From Candidatus Zixiibacteriota bacterium (lineage in GTDB: Bacteria; Zixibacteria; MSB-5A5; GN15; JAAZOE01): 63,757 nucleotides of DNA. The DNA lies in assembly GCA_036480375.1 (NCBI GenBank), contig JAZGGI010000038.1:1-63757 (forward strand), read 5' to 3'. The notes under the pieces were generated by a model. That model ran no database searches. It was not told the DNA's origin and saw only the letters and a program-made list of their open reading frames with translations. How positions within the stretch are numbered: position 1 is the stretch's first letter; each line of letters begins with the position of its first letter. Positions 19,950-29,384 of this stretch are shown here, in pieces. A program made the translations under genes and the position numbers.

Positions 19950-20672
19950 TTATCCGGTCAGTCCCGTTATACTTTTTAGATTATCGATTTCCGCATCGGT
20001 TAATTCGCGCCATCTCCCCTTTTTCAATCCCCGGCAGGTAATTCCTCCAAACGATATTCGCTTTAGCTTAATTACCGGATGGCCTGCCGCCTCGCACAGA
20101 TGTTTGACTTCCCGCTTGCGTCCTTCGGTCAGTTCCAATTCGATCTCGCTCTGGTTCACACTCGTTGAAATTATCGAAACATTGGCTTTTCCCACGGCGC
20201 CATCCGGGAGTTTAATTCCTTTTTGAAATAGACTTAACGTCTCACTCACCATCTTTCCTTTTACACGAGCTCGATAAACCCTTTTGATGCTATAACGGGG
20301 ATGTGTAAGCCGAAAAGCTAATTCACCGTCATTGGTTAAAAGCAAAACGCCTTCGGTATCCAAATCCAAACGCCCGACCGGATTGATCCGCTGGGGTATA
20401 TCTTTGAGAAGATCAATTACCGTTGTTTTGTGGTGGGGATCGTTGCGCGAAGTTAAGTATCCGCTTGGTTTATTTAAAACGATATGGGTGAAATCATCAA
20501 TCGGCGTTACACGTTTGCCATCGACGCAAACAACATCTTTGGCCGCATCGACAATATGGCCGGGAGATTCCAGAACTTTACCATTGACAGTTACTTTTCC
20601 CTTTTGGATAAGCACGTCGGCCTGGCGGCGCGATGACACGCCGCATCGGGTCAGAAATTTATTTATTCTCAT
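19950..20672 (-). CDS. rluB: 23S/16S rRNA pseudouridine synthase, RsuA/RluB family
   Basis: The 240-residue enzyme isomerises a uridine in ribosomal RNA. An S4 RNA-binding domain is at residues 1 to 60 (INKFLTRCGVSSRRQADVLI) and the catalytic domain holds the family signature GRLDLDTEGVLLLTNDG, in which Asp103 is the expected nucleophile. The scpB-rluB order on one strand is common in bacteria and favours RluB (23S U2605) over RsuA. The start is ATG at 20672, 20 bp after the scpB stop. Confidence 0.9.
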   Translation of the reverse strand: MRINKFLTRCGVSSRRQADVLIQKGKVTVNGKVLESPGHIVDAAKDVVCVDGKRVTPIDDFTHIVLNKPSGYLTSRNDPHHKTTVIDLLKDIPQRINPVGRLDLDTEGVLLLTNDGELAFRLTHPRYSIKRVYRARVKGKMVSETLSLFQKGIKLPDGAVGKANVSIISTSVNQSEIELELTEGRKREVKHLCEAAGHPVIKLKRISFGGITCRGLKKGRWRELTDAEIDNLKSITGLTG

Positions 20673-20692
20673 AATTGGAATAAACCGGATGA

Positions 20693-21787
20693 TTAACTGT
20701 CTTGATTATATTCGGCATCATCCGATTCGTTATCGGCAGTTTCTCGTTCATTGAAATATACCGGAGCAGGATTATCAGCGTCATCCGGATTTTCGATGAT
20801 AATCGAGCGGGGGCCGGAATCGGGAGAGATTATTGCAGCTTTTTCATTTGGCTCTTCTTCCCCATCTTCCCGTGTATCCTGACTATCTTCCGGCAATTCG
20901 AATCGATCAACTGGCTCAGGTGAGGTTTCATCTTTGTCAGAAACGGATTTATCTTCCGCATCCAGCGAATCAATTTTGAGTTCGGTGCTGAACATATTTG
21001 TTTCGCTAACTTCGCGCGGCAGTTCGACAATTTCTTCCGGTTTCGAGTCAATATGCTCAATACGAGATTCGACCGATTCGACATTTTGATCGCCTGCAAA
21101 ATCATCAACCGCGATGGAAACACCTTCAGGAATTTCATCCTCATTAGTTTCCATAATTGCCGATTCGTCGCTATCTTTATCGTTTATTTCAAAAGCCTCT
21201 TGCTCTTTTATTTCTTCAAAGGGCAATGCGGTCTGTTCTTTGGGCTCTTCGGCCAGCTTAATCATTTCCTCGATTTCGTCCATGCGAGGTAAATCTGATA
21301 TTCTATTCAGACCGAAGAATTTCAAAAATTCGGATGACGTTTTATAAAGCAACGGTCGTCCGGGCGTTTCGGCGCGACCGGCGATTAAGATTAACTTATG
21401 ATTAAGGAGATTATGCAAAACTCCATCGGAAGCGACTCCGCGAATATGTTCAATCTCAGTTTTGGTAACGGGTTGTTTGTAGGCAATAATCGCCAGGGCC
21501 TCCAGTGCGGCCCGGGTCAGGCGAACAGTACGTTCTTTGGTCAATAGCTTCTTTATCAGGCCTTCAAAATCTGGTAATATATGAAATTGATAACCGTTGG
21601 CCACTTCCCTGATACGAAACGACGAACCACATCCCATATAGACATTATTGAGATCACCGACGGCCTGCCTGATTCTTGGCGGAGTAATGTCTCCGATGAC
21701 ATCGCATAATTTTCGGGCGGACACCGGCTCGGGAGAGGCCAGAATTAACGCTTCAATGGTACAATTTATATTTTCATCTTTAATCAT
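20693..21787 (-). CDS. scpB: Chromosome segregation protein ScpB with long acidic tail
   Basis: ScpB is a winged-helix (kite) subunit that binds ScpA in the SMC condensin complex. The normal ScpB core is at residues 1 to about 175 (NCTIEALILASPEPVSARKL, then RAALEALAIIAYKQPVTKTE and RGVASDGVLHNLLNHKLI). About 190 further residues are strongly acidic, low in complexity and probably disordered (NDKDSDESAIMETNEDEIPE and similar). Typical ScpB is about 180 to 200 residues, so this one is nearly doubled. The gene starts at the base where the scpA stop begins. Confidence 0.93.
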   Translation of the reverse strand: MIKDENINCTIEALILASPEPVSARKLCDVIGDITPPRIRQAVGDLNNVYMGCGSSFRIREVANGYQFHILPDFEGLIKKLLTKERTVRLTRAALEALAIIAYKQPVTKTEIEHIRGVASDGVLHNLLNHKLILIAGRAETPGRPLLYKTSSEFLKFFGLNRISDLPRMDEIEEMIKLAEEPKEQTALPFEEIKEQEAFEINDKDSDESAIMETNEDEIPEGVSIAVDDFAGDQNVESVESRIEHIDSKPEEIVELPREVSETNMFSTELKIDSLDAEDKSVSDKDETSPEPVDRFELPEDSQDTREDGEEEPNEKAAIISPDSGPRSIIIENPDDADNPAPVYFNERETADNESDDAEYNQDS

Positions 21788-22593
21788 CAGTCAATAGTCA
21801 CCTTTTCTTTATCAACGGCGGATCGGATGTTTATGGTTCCTATGGTCGGCAGTGGGTTTATTGCCTGCAAGAGACGGTCGGTTCTATAAACCCGGATTTC
21901 CGAAAACAGTCGCGCCTGCCGAATCATAATACGATGGTTCTTAGCCATTTCGAGAATAGCGAGAAAAGTCAAAATCGCTATTATTTTCACCTTGATATCA
22001 GTGAATAATTCTTCGAGAGACACAAATTCGCTTTTGGATAATTTCTCGACAATGATTTCAATCCTGTCCTCAACCGTCACATCCTGATGATCCACAAGGT
22101 ATGAGCCATCATCCTTATAAGCTGACATAATTTCATGAAATACGGTCAGCAATTCATACAGGGAATTGTTTTCGACAAGCACGGGGCGATCCGGTTTGAA
22201 ACCGTTCGTTCTTCCGGCCACGGCGGTTAACCTCGATTCGAGTTCGCGTTTTTCGCGCAGAATCTCGCCAGCCTCTTTGAATTTCCCATATTCCAAAAGG
22301 GCCAGGGTCAGTTCTTCTCGGGGATCAAACTCCTCGTTATTGATCGATTCCCGCGGAAGCAGCATCTGGGCTTTAATACGAATCAAGGTCGCGGCCATGA
22401 GAATATAATCGCCGGCATTTTCCAGATTAAGCAGTCTCAGCATCTCGACGTATTCCATATACTGACCGGTAATACGGGCAATTGGAATATCATAGATATC
22501 GATTTCATCTTTCCCGATTAAATACAGAAGCAGGTCCATCGGCCCCTGAAAAATATCAATGTCAACCAAATAGTTTTTGATATCAGCCGTCAT
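21787..22593 (-). CDS. scpA: Segregation and condensation protein ScpA (kleisin)
   Basis: This 268-residue kleisin bridges the SMC heads. The N-terminal signature DIFQGPMDLLLYLIGKDEID is present, followed by IARITGQYMEYVEMLRLLNL and the C-terminal winged helix (IIAILTFLAILEMAKNHRIM). It overlaps trpS by four bases and scpB by one, so trpS-scpA-scpB form one transcript. Confidence 0.95.
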   Translation of the reverse strand: MTADIKNYLVDIDIFQGPMDLLLYLIGKDEIDIYDIPIARITGQYMEYVEMLRLLNLENAGDYILMAATLIRIKAQMLLPRESINNEEFDPREELTLALLEYGKFKEAGEILREKRELESRLTAVAGRTNGFKPDRPVLVENNSLYELLTVFHEIMSAYKDDGSYLVDHQDVTVEDRIEIIVEKLSKSEFVSLEELFTDIKVKIIAILTFLAILEMAKNHRIMIRQARLFSEIRVYRTDRLLQAINPLPTIGTINIRSAVDKEKVTID

Positions 22594-23564
22594 TTAAAAT
22601 AATCCATCTTCATGTTGCTTCGCACGCTATCCATTACCTCGGCGGCCCGTTTACGTGCTTTTTGGCCGCCTTCCCTTAAAACATTAAAAACAAAGTCAGG
22701 TTTTTCAACTAATTTTTTTCTTTTTTCTCGTATCGGCGCCAGGGTTGAATTCATATTTTCGGTCAGTTTTTTCTTGCAGTCAACACAACCCAGTTCGCCG
22801 CTTTTACAGGGCGCGATGATATCGGCATGGTTGGGAGTGTAAATTTGATGGAGTAGATAGACAGGGCATATCGTCGGCCGACCGGGATCGCCTCTGCGCA
22901 GTTTTTTCGGATCGGTAAAAAACCTCTTTAATTTCCCGGCCGTTTCCTCTTCGCTGTCAGCCAGGGCGATATGATTGTTCAGGGATTTTGACATCTTATT
23001 ACCGTCCGAACCGGGAATGGTTGGAAATTTGGTTAAAAGAGCTTCGGGTTCGTTGAAAGTCTGCCCGTAAAGATTGTTAAATTTTTTGGCCAGGTCGTTT
23101 GCCAGCCAAATATGTTTTACCTGGTCTTTTCCCACCGGAACTTTATTGGCGTTATAAACAAGGATATCGGCCGCCTGGAGGACGGGATATCCCAAAAATC
23201 CGTAACTATCAAGACCGCCTTCTTCCTTTTTTTCAAGATAAGTCGGCAACCGGGTCAAAGTCGGAACGGTCGTTATCATCGATAATAGAAGATGAAGTTC
23301 GGCGTGTTCTTTGACATCGGATTGAACGAAAATCGCGCATTTTTGGGGATCCAATCCCCCCGCCATGAAATCAACGGCCATTTGAAAGATCTTTTCCTTA
23401 AGCTCATCGGTCTGATCGTATTCGGCGGTTAGGGCGTGCCAGTCAACGATACACAAGTACATTTGATATGAATCCTGGAGAGCGACCCAGTTTTTCAAAG
23501 CGCCCTCATAGTTTCCCAAATGCAAATGACCGGTCGGTTGCATGCCGGATAAAATTGTTTCCAT
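22590..23564 (-). CDS. trpS: Tryptophanyl-tRNA synthetase, probable Fe-S type
   Basis: The class I synthetase charges tRNA-Trp. HLGN at residues 15 to 18 is the HIGH motif and KMSKS lies at 190 to 194. The C-terminal domain has the cysteines C-x19-C-x6-C-x2-C (in CPVYLLHQIY and CKSGELGCVDC), close to the [4Fe-4S] cluster motif known from the Thermotoga maritima enzyme (C-x22-C-x6-C-x2-C). The cluster near the anticodon-binding surface is therefore likely here. The 324-residue length fits. Confidence 0.95.
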   Translation of the reverse strand: METILSGMQPTGHLHLGNYEGALKNWVALQDSYQMYLCIVDWHALTAEYDQTDELKEKIFQMAVDFMAGGLDPQKCAIFVQSDVKEHAELHLLLSMITTVPTLTRLPTYLEKKEEGGLDSYGFLGYPVLQAADILVYNANKVPVGKDQVKHIWLANDLAKKFNNLYGQTFNEPEALLTKFPTIPGSDGNKMSKSLNNHIALADSEEETAGKLKRFFTDPKKLRRGDPGRPTICPVYLLHQIYTPNHADIIAPCKSGELGCVDCKKKLTENMNSTLAPIREKRKKLVEKPDFVFNVLREGGQKARKRAAEVMDSVRSNMKMDYFK

Positions 23565-23576
23565 AATTACTCCGGG

Positions 23577-24086
23577 TTAATCCAAAAACAGGTACGGCCT
23601 CCAGCGTTTATCGGAGATGCCGATGAAACTTTGAATATATGTTATATGGCTGGGGCGGTGAGGCTTCCTGAGCAGTTTCATTCCGGCTTGTTCCGGAAAA
23701 CGGTCGCCTTTGCGATTATTACATTTTTCGCAGGCACAGACCATATTTTCCCAGGTATCGCTGCCGCCGAAACATTTCGGAATGACATGATCGACCGTCA
23801 TCGGACCTCGCGAATCTCGGCAATACTGGCAAACATGACGATCGCGTTTGATGATGTTCTTCCGGGTCAGCAAAATTTTCTTATAAGGGACGCGGATATA
23901 CCCACCCAGGCGCACGACCGAAGGCAGAGGTATCGATGAATTCACGGAATGAACTCGAACGCCGTCATAGGCTTCCACGATCTCAACCTTTCCCAGAATC
24001 TGCATTATTATAGCTCGCTTAGCCGAACAAACCGACAACGGCTCATAATTTTGATTAAGCACTAACACTCTGTTACTGGTAATCAC
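23577..24086 (-). CDS. HNH endonuclease family protein
   Basis: The 169-residue protein starts at GTG with GGGAG nine bases upstream. The N-terminal half (RVLVLNQNYEPLSVCSAKRA) is the standard leader of the stand-alone HNH family found throughout bacteria. The HNH core shows CQYCRDSRG, then TVDHVIPKCFGGSDTWENMV and CEKCNNRKGDR: two CxxC zinc pairs around the catalytic DH and Asn/His positions. It is widespread as a housekeeping-type gene and its biological role is not settled. It lies 12 bp before trpS and may belong to that transcript. Confidence 0.9.
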   Translation of the reverse strand: MITSNRVLVLNQNYEPLSVCSAKRAIIMQILGKVEIVEAYDGVRVHSVNSSIPLPSVVRLGGYIRVPYKKILLTRKNIIKRDRHVCQYCRDSRGPMTVDHVIPKCFGGSDTWENMVCACEKCNNRKGDRFPEQAGMKLLRKPHRPSHITYIQSFIGISDKRWRPYLFLD

Positions 24087-24115
24087 GATGCTAACTCCCG
24101 CTAACGGCCGGTAAA

Positions 24116-24223
24116 TTATTCATTATGGACAACTTTACCCGGTGTGTCAACCTCAAAATTATCTTTAACGCCAATAAAATCGGCATTTGACGGACAATTG
24201 AATTGGCCCATCATATAGTCCAT
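24116..24223 (-). CDS. Small ORF of 35 codons with strong ribosome binding site
   Basis: AAGGAG lies seven bases before ATG at 24223, and the frame runs 35 codons (starting MDYMMGQFNCPSNADFIGVK) to TAA at 24116. The product is acidic, has one Cys and no membrane helix. It ends 29 bp before the GTG of the HNH gene, so it could be a leader peptide or a separate small protein in that transcript. I do not recognise it. The only support is the start site and position. Confidence 0.5.
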   Translation of the reverse strand: MDYMMGQFNCPSNADFIGVKDNFEVDTPGKVVHNE

Positions 24224-24323
24224 TTTACGCTCCTTAAATATAATCGCCCGAAATTATTTTTGCATTTGATTTCTGCCGTTTTCAATCGTCTTTAAAGTAT
24301 CTGGATATAAAGAAAATGGGAGC

Positions 24324-24351
24324 TTTACAGATTTACAAATTATCGTATATT
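24324..24351 (+). promoter_or_regulatory. Candidate sigma-70-type promoter of the M28 peptidase gene
   Basis: TTTACA (24324 to 24329) and TATATT (24346 to 24351) are separated by 16 bases, and lie about 40 bp before the GTG start. The fit to the E. coli consensus is fair; the consensus of this phylum is not known to me. Confidence 0.35.
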
Positions 24352-24390
24352 ATGAGGCCATTTTTTTATAAATAAACAGGAGAGTTGATT

Positions 24391-27315
24391 GTGAAAGTAT
24401 ATATTTACCTATTAGCGATTATGATGGTTTTGTCTGGATTCGCGACGGCCGATGATATGTACCGGGTTAGCCTGCAAAATCATCAGGACGCGGAAAAATT
24501 AATCAATTCCAGAGCTGATCCGGTGATTAGAATTAACGGAGATTATTTAATACTGGCCAATAATAGCGCCTTCGAAATATTGAGTCACTCCGGCCTTCCC
24601 ATGTATCGTGTCGCCTCCAATATCAGCCTTGACGAATTATTTCTTGAATTTGAGGCGGGTGTCAAAGATGAATCCAATTACAAATCGCTTTTTGAAATTA
24701 ACAACATTAAACTATATCAAACGACCAAAGCCAAACTGGCCCAATCAGAAATATCCCCCGAAATGCTTCCGGTCAAAGGCAATCAACCTCGAATTTATTT
24801 CAGGCGTCCGGCGGTATTCAACCCATCATTTTCAATAGTAAACGCCGAAATCGATCTGGATTCGCTTATAAATCTCGTCAGTCAGGATACTATCATGGAG
24901 TATTCCGATACTCTTCAGGCTTTCAACGGTCGATTAACGGGGACACCTTCGATTTTTGCCGCCCGCGATTGGGTCGAGGCGAAATTTACAGCCTTTGGTT
25001 ACGATTCGGTTGTCGTTGATTCATTTGGCGGCATTCAGCACGATACTCGAGATAATGTCCCGGCCTATAACGTCATGGCCTATAAAATTGGCACCGTTTA
25101 TCCGGATAAACATATTGTTATCGGCGCTCACTATGACGCTGTCGCAGGTTCTCCCGGAGCCGACGACAACGGTTCGGGCACCGTTGGTGTTATTGAGTTC
25201 GCGCGCATACTTTCAAATCTGGATACATATATGACGTTGGTATTCGTCGTTTTCGATTCGGAAGAGTCAGGACTTTACGGATCGCATCATTACGTCAATA
25301 ACGCCGAAACCCAGGGAGAAGATATAGTCTATATGCTGAATATGGACATGATCGCGCATATCGATAATGACAGTTTTGCCAAGCTGTTTCATGGCGATCA
25401 GATCGCCTATTCCCAATTATGGGGAAATCTCGCGGACAGCCTGTTCAATATAACCGGTGTGTTATCCGGCACATCGGCGAGCTCGGATCATTATCCGTTT
25501 CAGCTCAAGGGCTACGATGTAACTTTTGTCCATGAACATGAATTATCAACGGTATACCACTCTCCTCAGGATAGCACTACCTATATGAGTTTTGATTATA
25601 TGACAAAAATGATAAAATCCTCATTGGCGACCGCGTATGTTGTCGATTATTCGCCTCCCCCGGCGATTATATCCAATATAAGCGATATTGGCGATGGGCA
25701 ATCTTTGAGAGTAGAATGGACGCAATTAGACCCGATTTATATAAGCCATTATTACCTCCACTATAATGAAGTTCCGGTCTCGATGCCGGATTCGATTTTG
25801 ATTCCGAGTGATAGTAATAGTTATGTAGTCAATGGATTAATAGAGGGACAGAAATATAGTTTTTATTTGATATCCTACGATAATATAGGCCGCTCATCGA
25901 TCGCAATTACACAGGTAGAAGCAACTCCTCTGGCGATTCCTCATAATCCGGCAGGCTTATCCGTTCTGCCCGTCTTAGGCGCGATTAACCTGACCTGGCA
26001 CAAAAACAATATCGAACTTGATTTCAGTCATTATCAGATCATTCGCGATGGTGTTCTCCTGCCCGATATAATTACTGATACGACCTATAATGATAACGAC
26101 CCTTCGCTCGGTTCAGATTTGCACGACTATTGGGTAGTCGCCTTTGACGATAGCGATAACATGTCCGACACGACCGGGGTCGATCCGGTTCAAATGAAAG
26201 CTGCTACGCTCGAAGCGGATCGGATTCTTGCTCTCAATCGCTCATCGGATCAATTTTTTGCCAATGTCAATGAGCAGGTTACCGGCGAATTTATGCGCCA
26301 GGCGCTGGAGAGTATGAATTATGATTATTTTTCCGATAGCTCAACTGCCAATGCCGCTCGCGCCCAATTAATTTCATTATTGGATTACGGCATTGTAGTG
26401 ATCGGAGCCGAATCAGGTAATAGTACCGATGATATTGGTGGATTCCCCGGAGATTTTCTGAACGATCTTTCTTATTATTTATCCATCGGTGGGAAAGTCG
26501 TCGCCTTTGGCCGCTGGGGTACGTTGACTGCTCCTCCGTCTCGCATGGATACCGTTTTTTATAATCCAAACGCCTATAACGGGAATTATTATAATTATTT
26601 CAACACTGCCTTCAGAGTAAGGCCGACAACGGAAATCATTACTCCCGGGCCGTATCTGGTATCGGATTTTGTGGGCGCAAATAGTCAGATATTAGGATAT
26701 CCATCGCTTGATTGGGATTCAACCGCTACCGTCAATCATATCAGCCCGGTTTTCATCGCGGCAACAGGGATTCCCAGTCCCAGCTTACCGGGATTATTTG
26801 GAACAAATAATGAAGTGATTTATACCTATAATTCCTCGATGGATACGGTTGAAACGGACGGCAAGCCTATCGCCTGGCGGCATATTGACGGCAGCAGGGA
26901 TTATGTTTTCTTTGATATTCCTCTCTCGTTTATGGAGCGAACGGCGGCAGTTTCAACACTGCAGAAAGCAATTAATGATCTGATGTTCCCCGTCGCAACG
27001 GATGAAGAGTTTGATGAAGAGTCTTTACCGACACACTTTACTCTATCTCAAAATTATCCGAATCCTTTTAATCCGCAAACTACGATTGAATTTTTTAATC
27101 CGTATAATTTACCCCATCAGATGTCTTTGAAGGTATTCAATATTATAGGACAGGAAATTAAGCTATTATTCAACGATAACGCTTTACCGGGAATCACTCG
27201 AATAAAATGGGATGGTACCGATAATAGCGGCCGGACCGTGGCCTCGGGAATTTACTTTTATCAATTGAAAACTGATGATTTATCCGAGACCAAAAAGATG
27301 TTATTCTTGAAATAA
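24391..27315 (+). CDS. Secreted M28-family metallopeptidase with sorting domain
   Basis: I chose GTG at 24391, six bases after AGGAGAG; an upstream TTG touches the binding site. The 974-residue protein has a signal peptide (KVYIYLLAIMMVLSGFATA). The M28 catalytic domain is at about residues 155 to 420, with zinc ligands visible in HIVIGAHYDAVAGSPGADDN (His, Asp), FDSEESGLYGSHHY (Glu), MLNMDMIAH (Asp) and EHELSTVYHSPQDS (His). Two fibronectin-III-like modules and an unassigned region follow. The final 90 residues (QNYPNPFNPQTTIEF through ASGIYFYQLKTDD) are the type-A sorting domain recognised by Por-type (type IX) secretion. It is predicted to be an exported aminopeptidase. Confidence 0.92.
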   Translation: MKVYIYLLAIMMVLSGFATADDMYRVSLQNHQDAEKLINSRADPVIRINGDYLILANNSAFEILSHSGLPMYRVASNISLDELFLEFEAGVKDESNYKSLFEINNIKLYQTTKAKLAQSEISPEMLPVKGNQPRIYFRRPAVFNPSFSIVNAEIDLDSLINLVSQDTIMEYSDTLQAFNGRLTGTPSIFAARDWVEAKFTAFGYDSVVVDSFGGIQHDTRDNVPAYNVMAYKIGTVYPDKHIVIGAHYDAVAGSPGADDNGSGTVGVIEFARILSNLDTYMTLVFVVFDSEESGLYGSHHYVNNAETQGEDIVYMLNMDMIAHIDNDSFAKLFHGDQIAYSQLWGNLADSLFNITGVLSGTSASSDHYPFQLKGYDVTFVHEHELSTVYHSPQDSTTYMSFDYMTKMIKSSLATAYVVDYSPPPAIISNISDIGDGQSLRVEWTQLDPIYISHYYLHYNEVPVSMPDSILIPSDSNSYVVNGLIEGQKYSFYLISYDNIGRSSIAITQVEATPLAIPHNPAGLSVLPVLGAINLTWHKNNIELDFSHYQIIRDGVLLPDIITDTTYNDNDPSLGSDLHDYWVVAFDDSDNMSDTTGVDPVQMKAATLEADRILALNRSSDQFFANVNEQVTGEFMRQALESMNYDYFSDSSTANAARAQLISLLDYGIVVIGAESGNSTDDIGGFPGDFLNDLSYYLSIGGKVVAFGRWGTLTAPPSRMDTVFYNPNAYNGNYYNYFNTAFRVRPTTEIITPGPYLVSDFVGANSQILGYPSLDWDSTATVNHISPVFIAATGIPSPSLPGLFGTNNEVIYTYNSSMDTVETDGKPIAWRHIDGSRDYVFFDIPLSFMERTAAVSTLQKAINDLMFPVATDEEFDEESLPTHFTLSQNYPNPFNPQTTIEFFNPYNLPHQMSLKVFNIIGQEIKLLFNDNALPGITRIKWDGTDNSGRTVASGIYFYQLKTDDLSETKKMLFLK

Positions 27316-27336
27316 TCCGGATATTAAAATACACAA

Positions 27337-27369
27337 GGCCGGGCACTGCAAAAGCGTCCGGCTTTTTTT
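27337..27369 (+). terminator. Intrinsic terminator after the M28 peptidase gene
   Basis: GCCGGGC and GCGTCCGGC form a GC-rich stem (with a small bulge) around ACTGCAAAA, followed by seven Ts. It lies 22 bp past the peptidase stop and between convergent genes. Confidence 0.8.
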
Positions 27370-27386
27370 ATTTCGATAATATTTAC

Positions 27387-28520
27387 TTAAGACTCAATTA
27401 ATTCAACATTTGCTCTCGGGACAGTAACGGTTTGACCGTCTTCAAACTCGACCTCCAACACACGCGCCTTGGATTCTGATTCCAAAACCTGGAGCCGCGG
27501 TGGCAATCCCGAAACTTTGCCCAGCTTTCCAAAATATGGATGGCGGATAATACGAATCGGAGATCCGATCTCAAGACCCTGCTGTTCATAGCCGTCCGCC
27601 TCATCTTTTTCACGAGGATCTCCGCCCAAAGGAACAACGACTTCCGGACGAATAACCCCGGCCCGGATCTGAGTCGCGCCGTTGATACAGGCCATCTGCC
27701 CGTTTTTGGATTTGAGCAGATCAAATGTCTTTTGAGCCATATTGATATCGCCGAAACCTTCCGTGATGACCAGGGTAATACCCAAATCCTCGGAACCGGT
27801 AATAGCGACACCGATATCATATCCCAAAAATTCGCGCAAATCCTTATCATCAAAACCGCCGGTGACGACGCCTTTGGCGCCAACTTTTATAGCTTTTTTA
27901 ATGGCGTTAGCCGTAACCCGGGAACCGCCGATGATAATACAATCTTTACAATCCTCGGTAATATATTTTTCCTGCAATTGAGTATAATTATCGGGAACAA
28001 CGACCTTAATCGTTCCGTGAGTTTCTCCGCCGATGCCGAAAATTCCCTGGATAAAAGCGCCCCAGGTGGATACGGCCACGCCTTCTTCCGGGATCACTTC
28101 CATAACTTCACCTTCAAGGTAAGCGGACACTTCAACCGGAATCGGTTTTCCGCGCAGCAGAACCTGACCGGTAACGCCGGAAATTGACTCCACGGTCCCT
28201 GTTAATGTGGAAGCACTGGAAGAGGAAAAAAACTTCAATCCAAAAAGAGGTTTTGTACGAGCGATAATTTCACCCTTTTCGATCGGATCACCGACCTTTT
28301 TGAGCATACAGCCTTCAATATCCTCAGGCGGCAATCCCAGTTGATTGGCGACGTTTATCGGTTCGACATCTCCCGGCAAAAACGTCCGGGCAACCACGGT
28401 ATCGGGAGTGACACGATCCCCCTGAGAAGCGACAACCTCGCCTTTTAAAGGGAGAATCCTGCGCTTGGTTACAAGCAGCTTTTCGCTAACTTTCAATCCG
28501 GGTGTATATGCATGTGCCAT
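27387..28520 (-). CDS. GlmL-associated protein with barrel-sandwich and KOW-like ends
   Basis: The 377-residue protein is soluble. Residues 20 to 90 contain two alternating Gly/Asp-Val segments (KGEVVASQGDRVTPDTVVAR and KKVGDPIEKGEIIARTKPLF) like a barrel-sandwich hybrid of RnfC or lipoyl type, but without a modifiable lysine motif I can identify. A central alpha/beta part has CIIIGGSRVTANAIKKAIKV and GAKGVVTGGFDDKDLREFLG. The C-terminus has a KOW-like segment (RHPYFGKLGKVSGLP). It is the last gene of the operon with the membrane protein and the GlmL-like ATPase. Its biochemical role is unknown. Confidence 0.65.
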   Translation of the reverse strand: MAHAYTPGLKVSEKLLVTKRRILPLKGEVVASQGDRVTPDTVVARTFLPGDVEPINVANQLGLPPEDIEGCMLKKVGDPIEKGEIIARTKPLFGLKFFSSSSASTLTGTVESISGVTGQVLLRGKPIPVEVSAYLEGEVMEVIPEEGVAVSTWGAFIQGIFGIGGETHGTIKVVVPDNYTQLQEKYITEDCKDCIIIGGSRVTANAIKKAIKVGAKGVVTGGFDDKDLREFLGYDIGVAITGSEDLGITLVITEGFGDINMAQKTFDLLKSKNGQMACINGATQIRAGVIRPEVVVPLGGDPREKDEADGYEQQGLEIGSPIRIIRHPYFGKLGKVSGLPPRLQVLESESKARVLEVEFEDGQTVTVPRANVELIES

Positions 28521-28553
28521 ATTATTTCAGCCTTCCTGAATAAACTTCAAATT

Positions 28554-29363
28554 CTAATCGGAATCTTCTTTCGATTTTTTCCTGCGCGGCAGGATGACAA
28601 AATTCCATATTAAACCAATAGCAATTATCACTATTACGCCGGCAAGCATCCAGTTTTTAAATCTCATAACCGGTTCGGCCGCTTCTTCTTCGGAAAGAGA
28701 TGATGAAGGATTATCCAAACTGTCGTATTTGCCGACATCCGTAAATTTTAATTCTTCCTGCGCCGCGGCCTCTTTTAAATTTTCAAATGATAATGAAGCG
28801 ATTACACTGTCAAAAATCGCCTTATCACTTTCAAAGGTAGAATCCGGACTATAACAGTAAAGGGTTACCATACCTATGTCGTTTAATTTCATATGCATCA
28901 TAAGCTTCTTCATTGCTTCCGGACGATAAGCCATTTCCGATATGACCGTAATCGATTTATCATTCAGATCCAGTCGAGGCTGTCCGGGAATCAAATCAGA
29001 CATTTGATCCACTACGCGGCTTTTGTAAATATCCTGTTTGTACGTGTTGGAGATATCTTTTAGCAATGAATCCGCCTCTTGTTTGGATAGTGTACCGATT
29101 GAATCAAAGGCGATCACCACGTAAGCGTCATCAAGATAAGGCGAAGTTTTGGGCGCGAAAACCGCTTCATAATTATAAGTACCGCTGGTACTATCGGTGG
29201 GCAAAAATATTCTATCAACAATGCGGTAATCGACTTTTTCCCAATCATCGGGAAAATTCAGCCAGAAGCCGCCATTCCAATTGACGTAATTACCGGCGTA
29301 AACGCCAGCCGCCAGAATAAGAACAATCAGCAGGAGAAATATTATCACCCGAATTTTCAGCAT
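28554..29363 (-). CDS. Hypothetical membrane-anchored protein
   Basis: I chose ATG at 29363, which has GAGG nine bases upstream, over a TTG at 29381. The 269-residue protein has an N-terminal signal or anchor (MLKIRVIIFLLLIVLILAAG), an extracytoplasmic domain of about 190 residues opening YVNWNGGFWLNFPDDWEKVD, and a second helix near the C-terminus (WMLAGVIVIIAIGLIWNFVI) ending in a lysine-rich cytoplasmic tail. The FPDDWEKVD phrase resembles the start of PsbP-like/DUF1795 lipoprotein domains. It is sandwiched between the GlmL-like ATPase (21-bp gap) and the barrel-sandwich protein. Confidence 0.7.
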   Translation of the reverse strand: MLKIRVIIFLLLIVLILAAGVYAGNYVNWNGGFWLNFPDDWEKVDYRIVDRIFLPTDSTSGTYNYEAVFAPKTSPYLDDAYVVIAFDSIGTLSKQEADSLLKDISNTYKQDIYKSRVVDQMSDLIPGQPRLDLNDKSITVISEMAYRPEAMKKLMMHMKLNDIGMVTLYCYSPDSTFESDKAIFDSVIASLSFENLKEAAAQEELKFTDVGKYDSLDNPSSSLSEEEAAEPVMRFKNWMLAGVIVIIAIGLIWNFVILPRRKKSKEDSD

Positions 29364-29384
29364 GTTAAATCCTCTTTGCAATAT

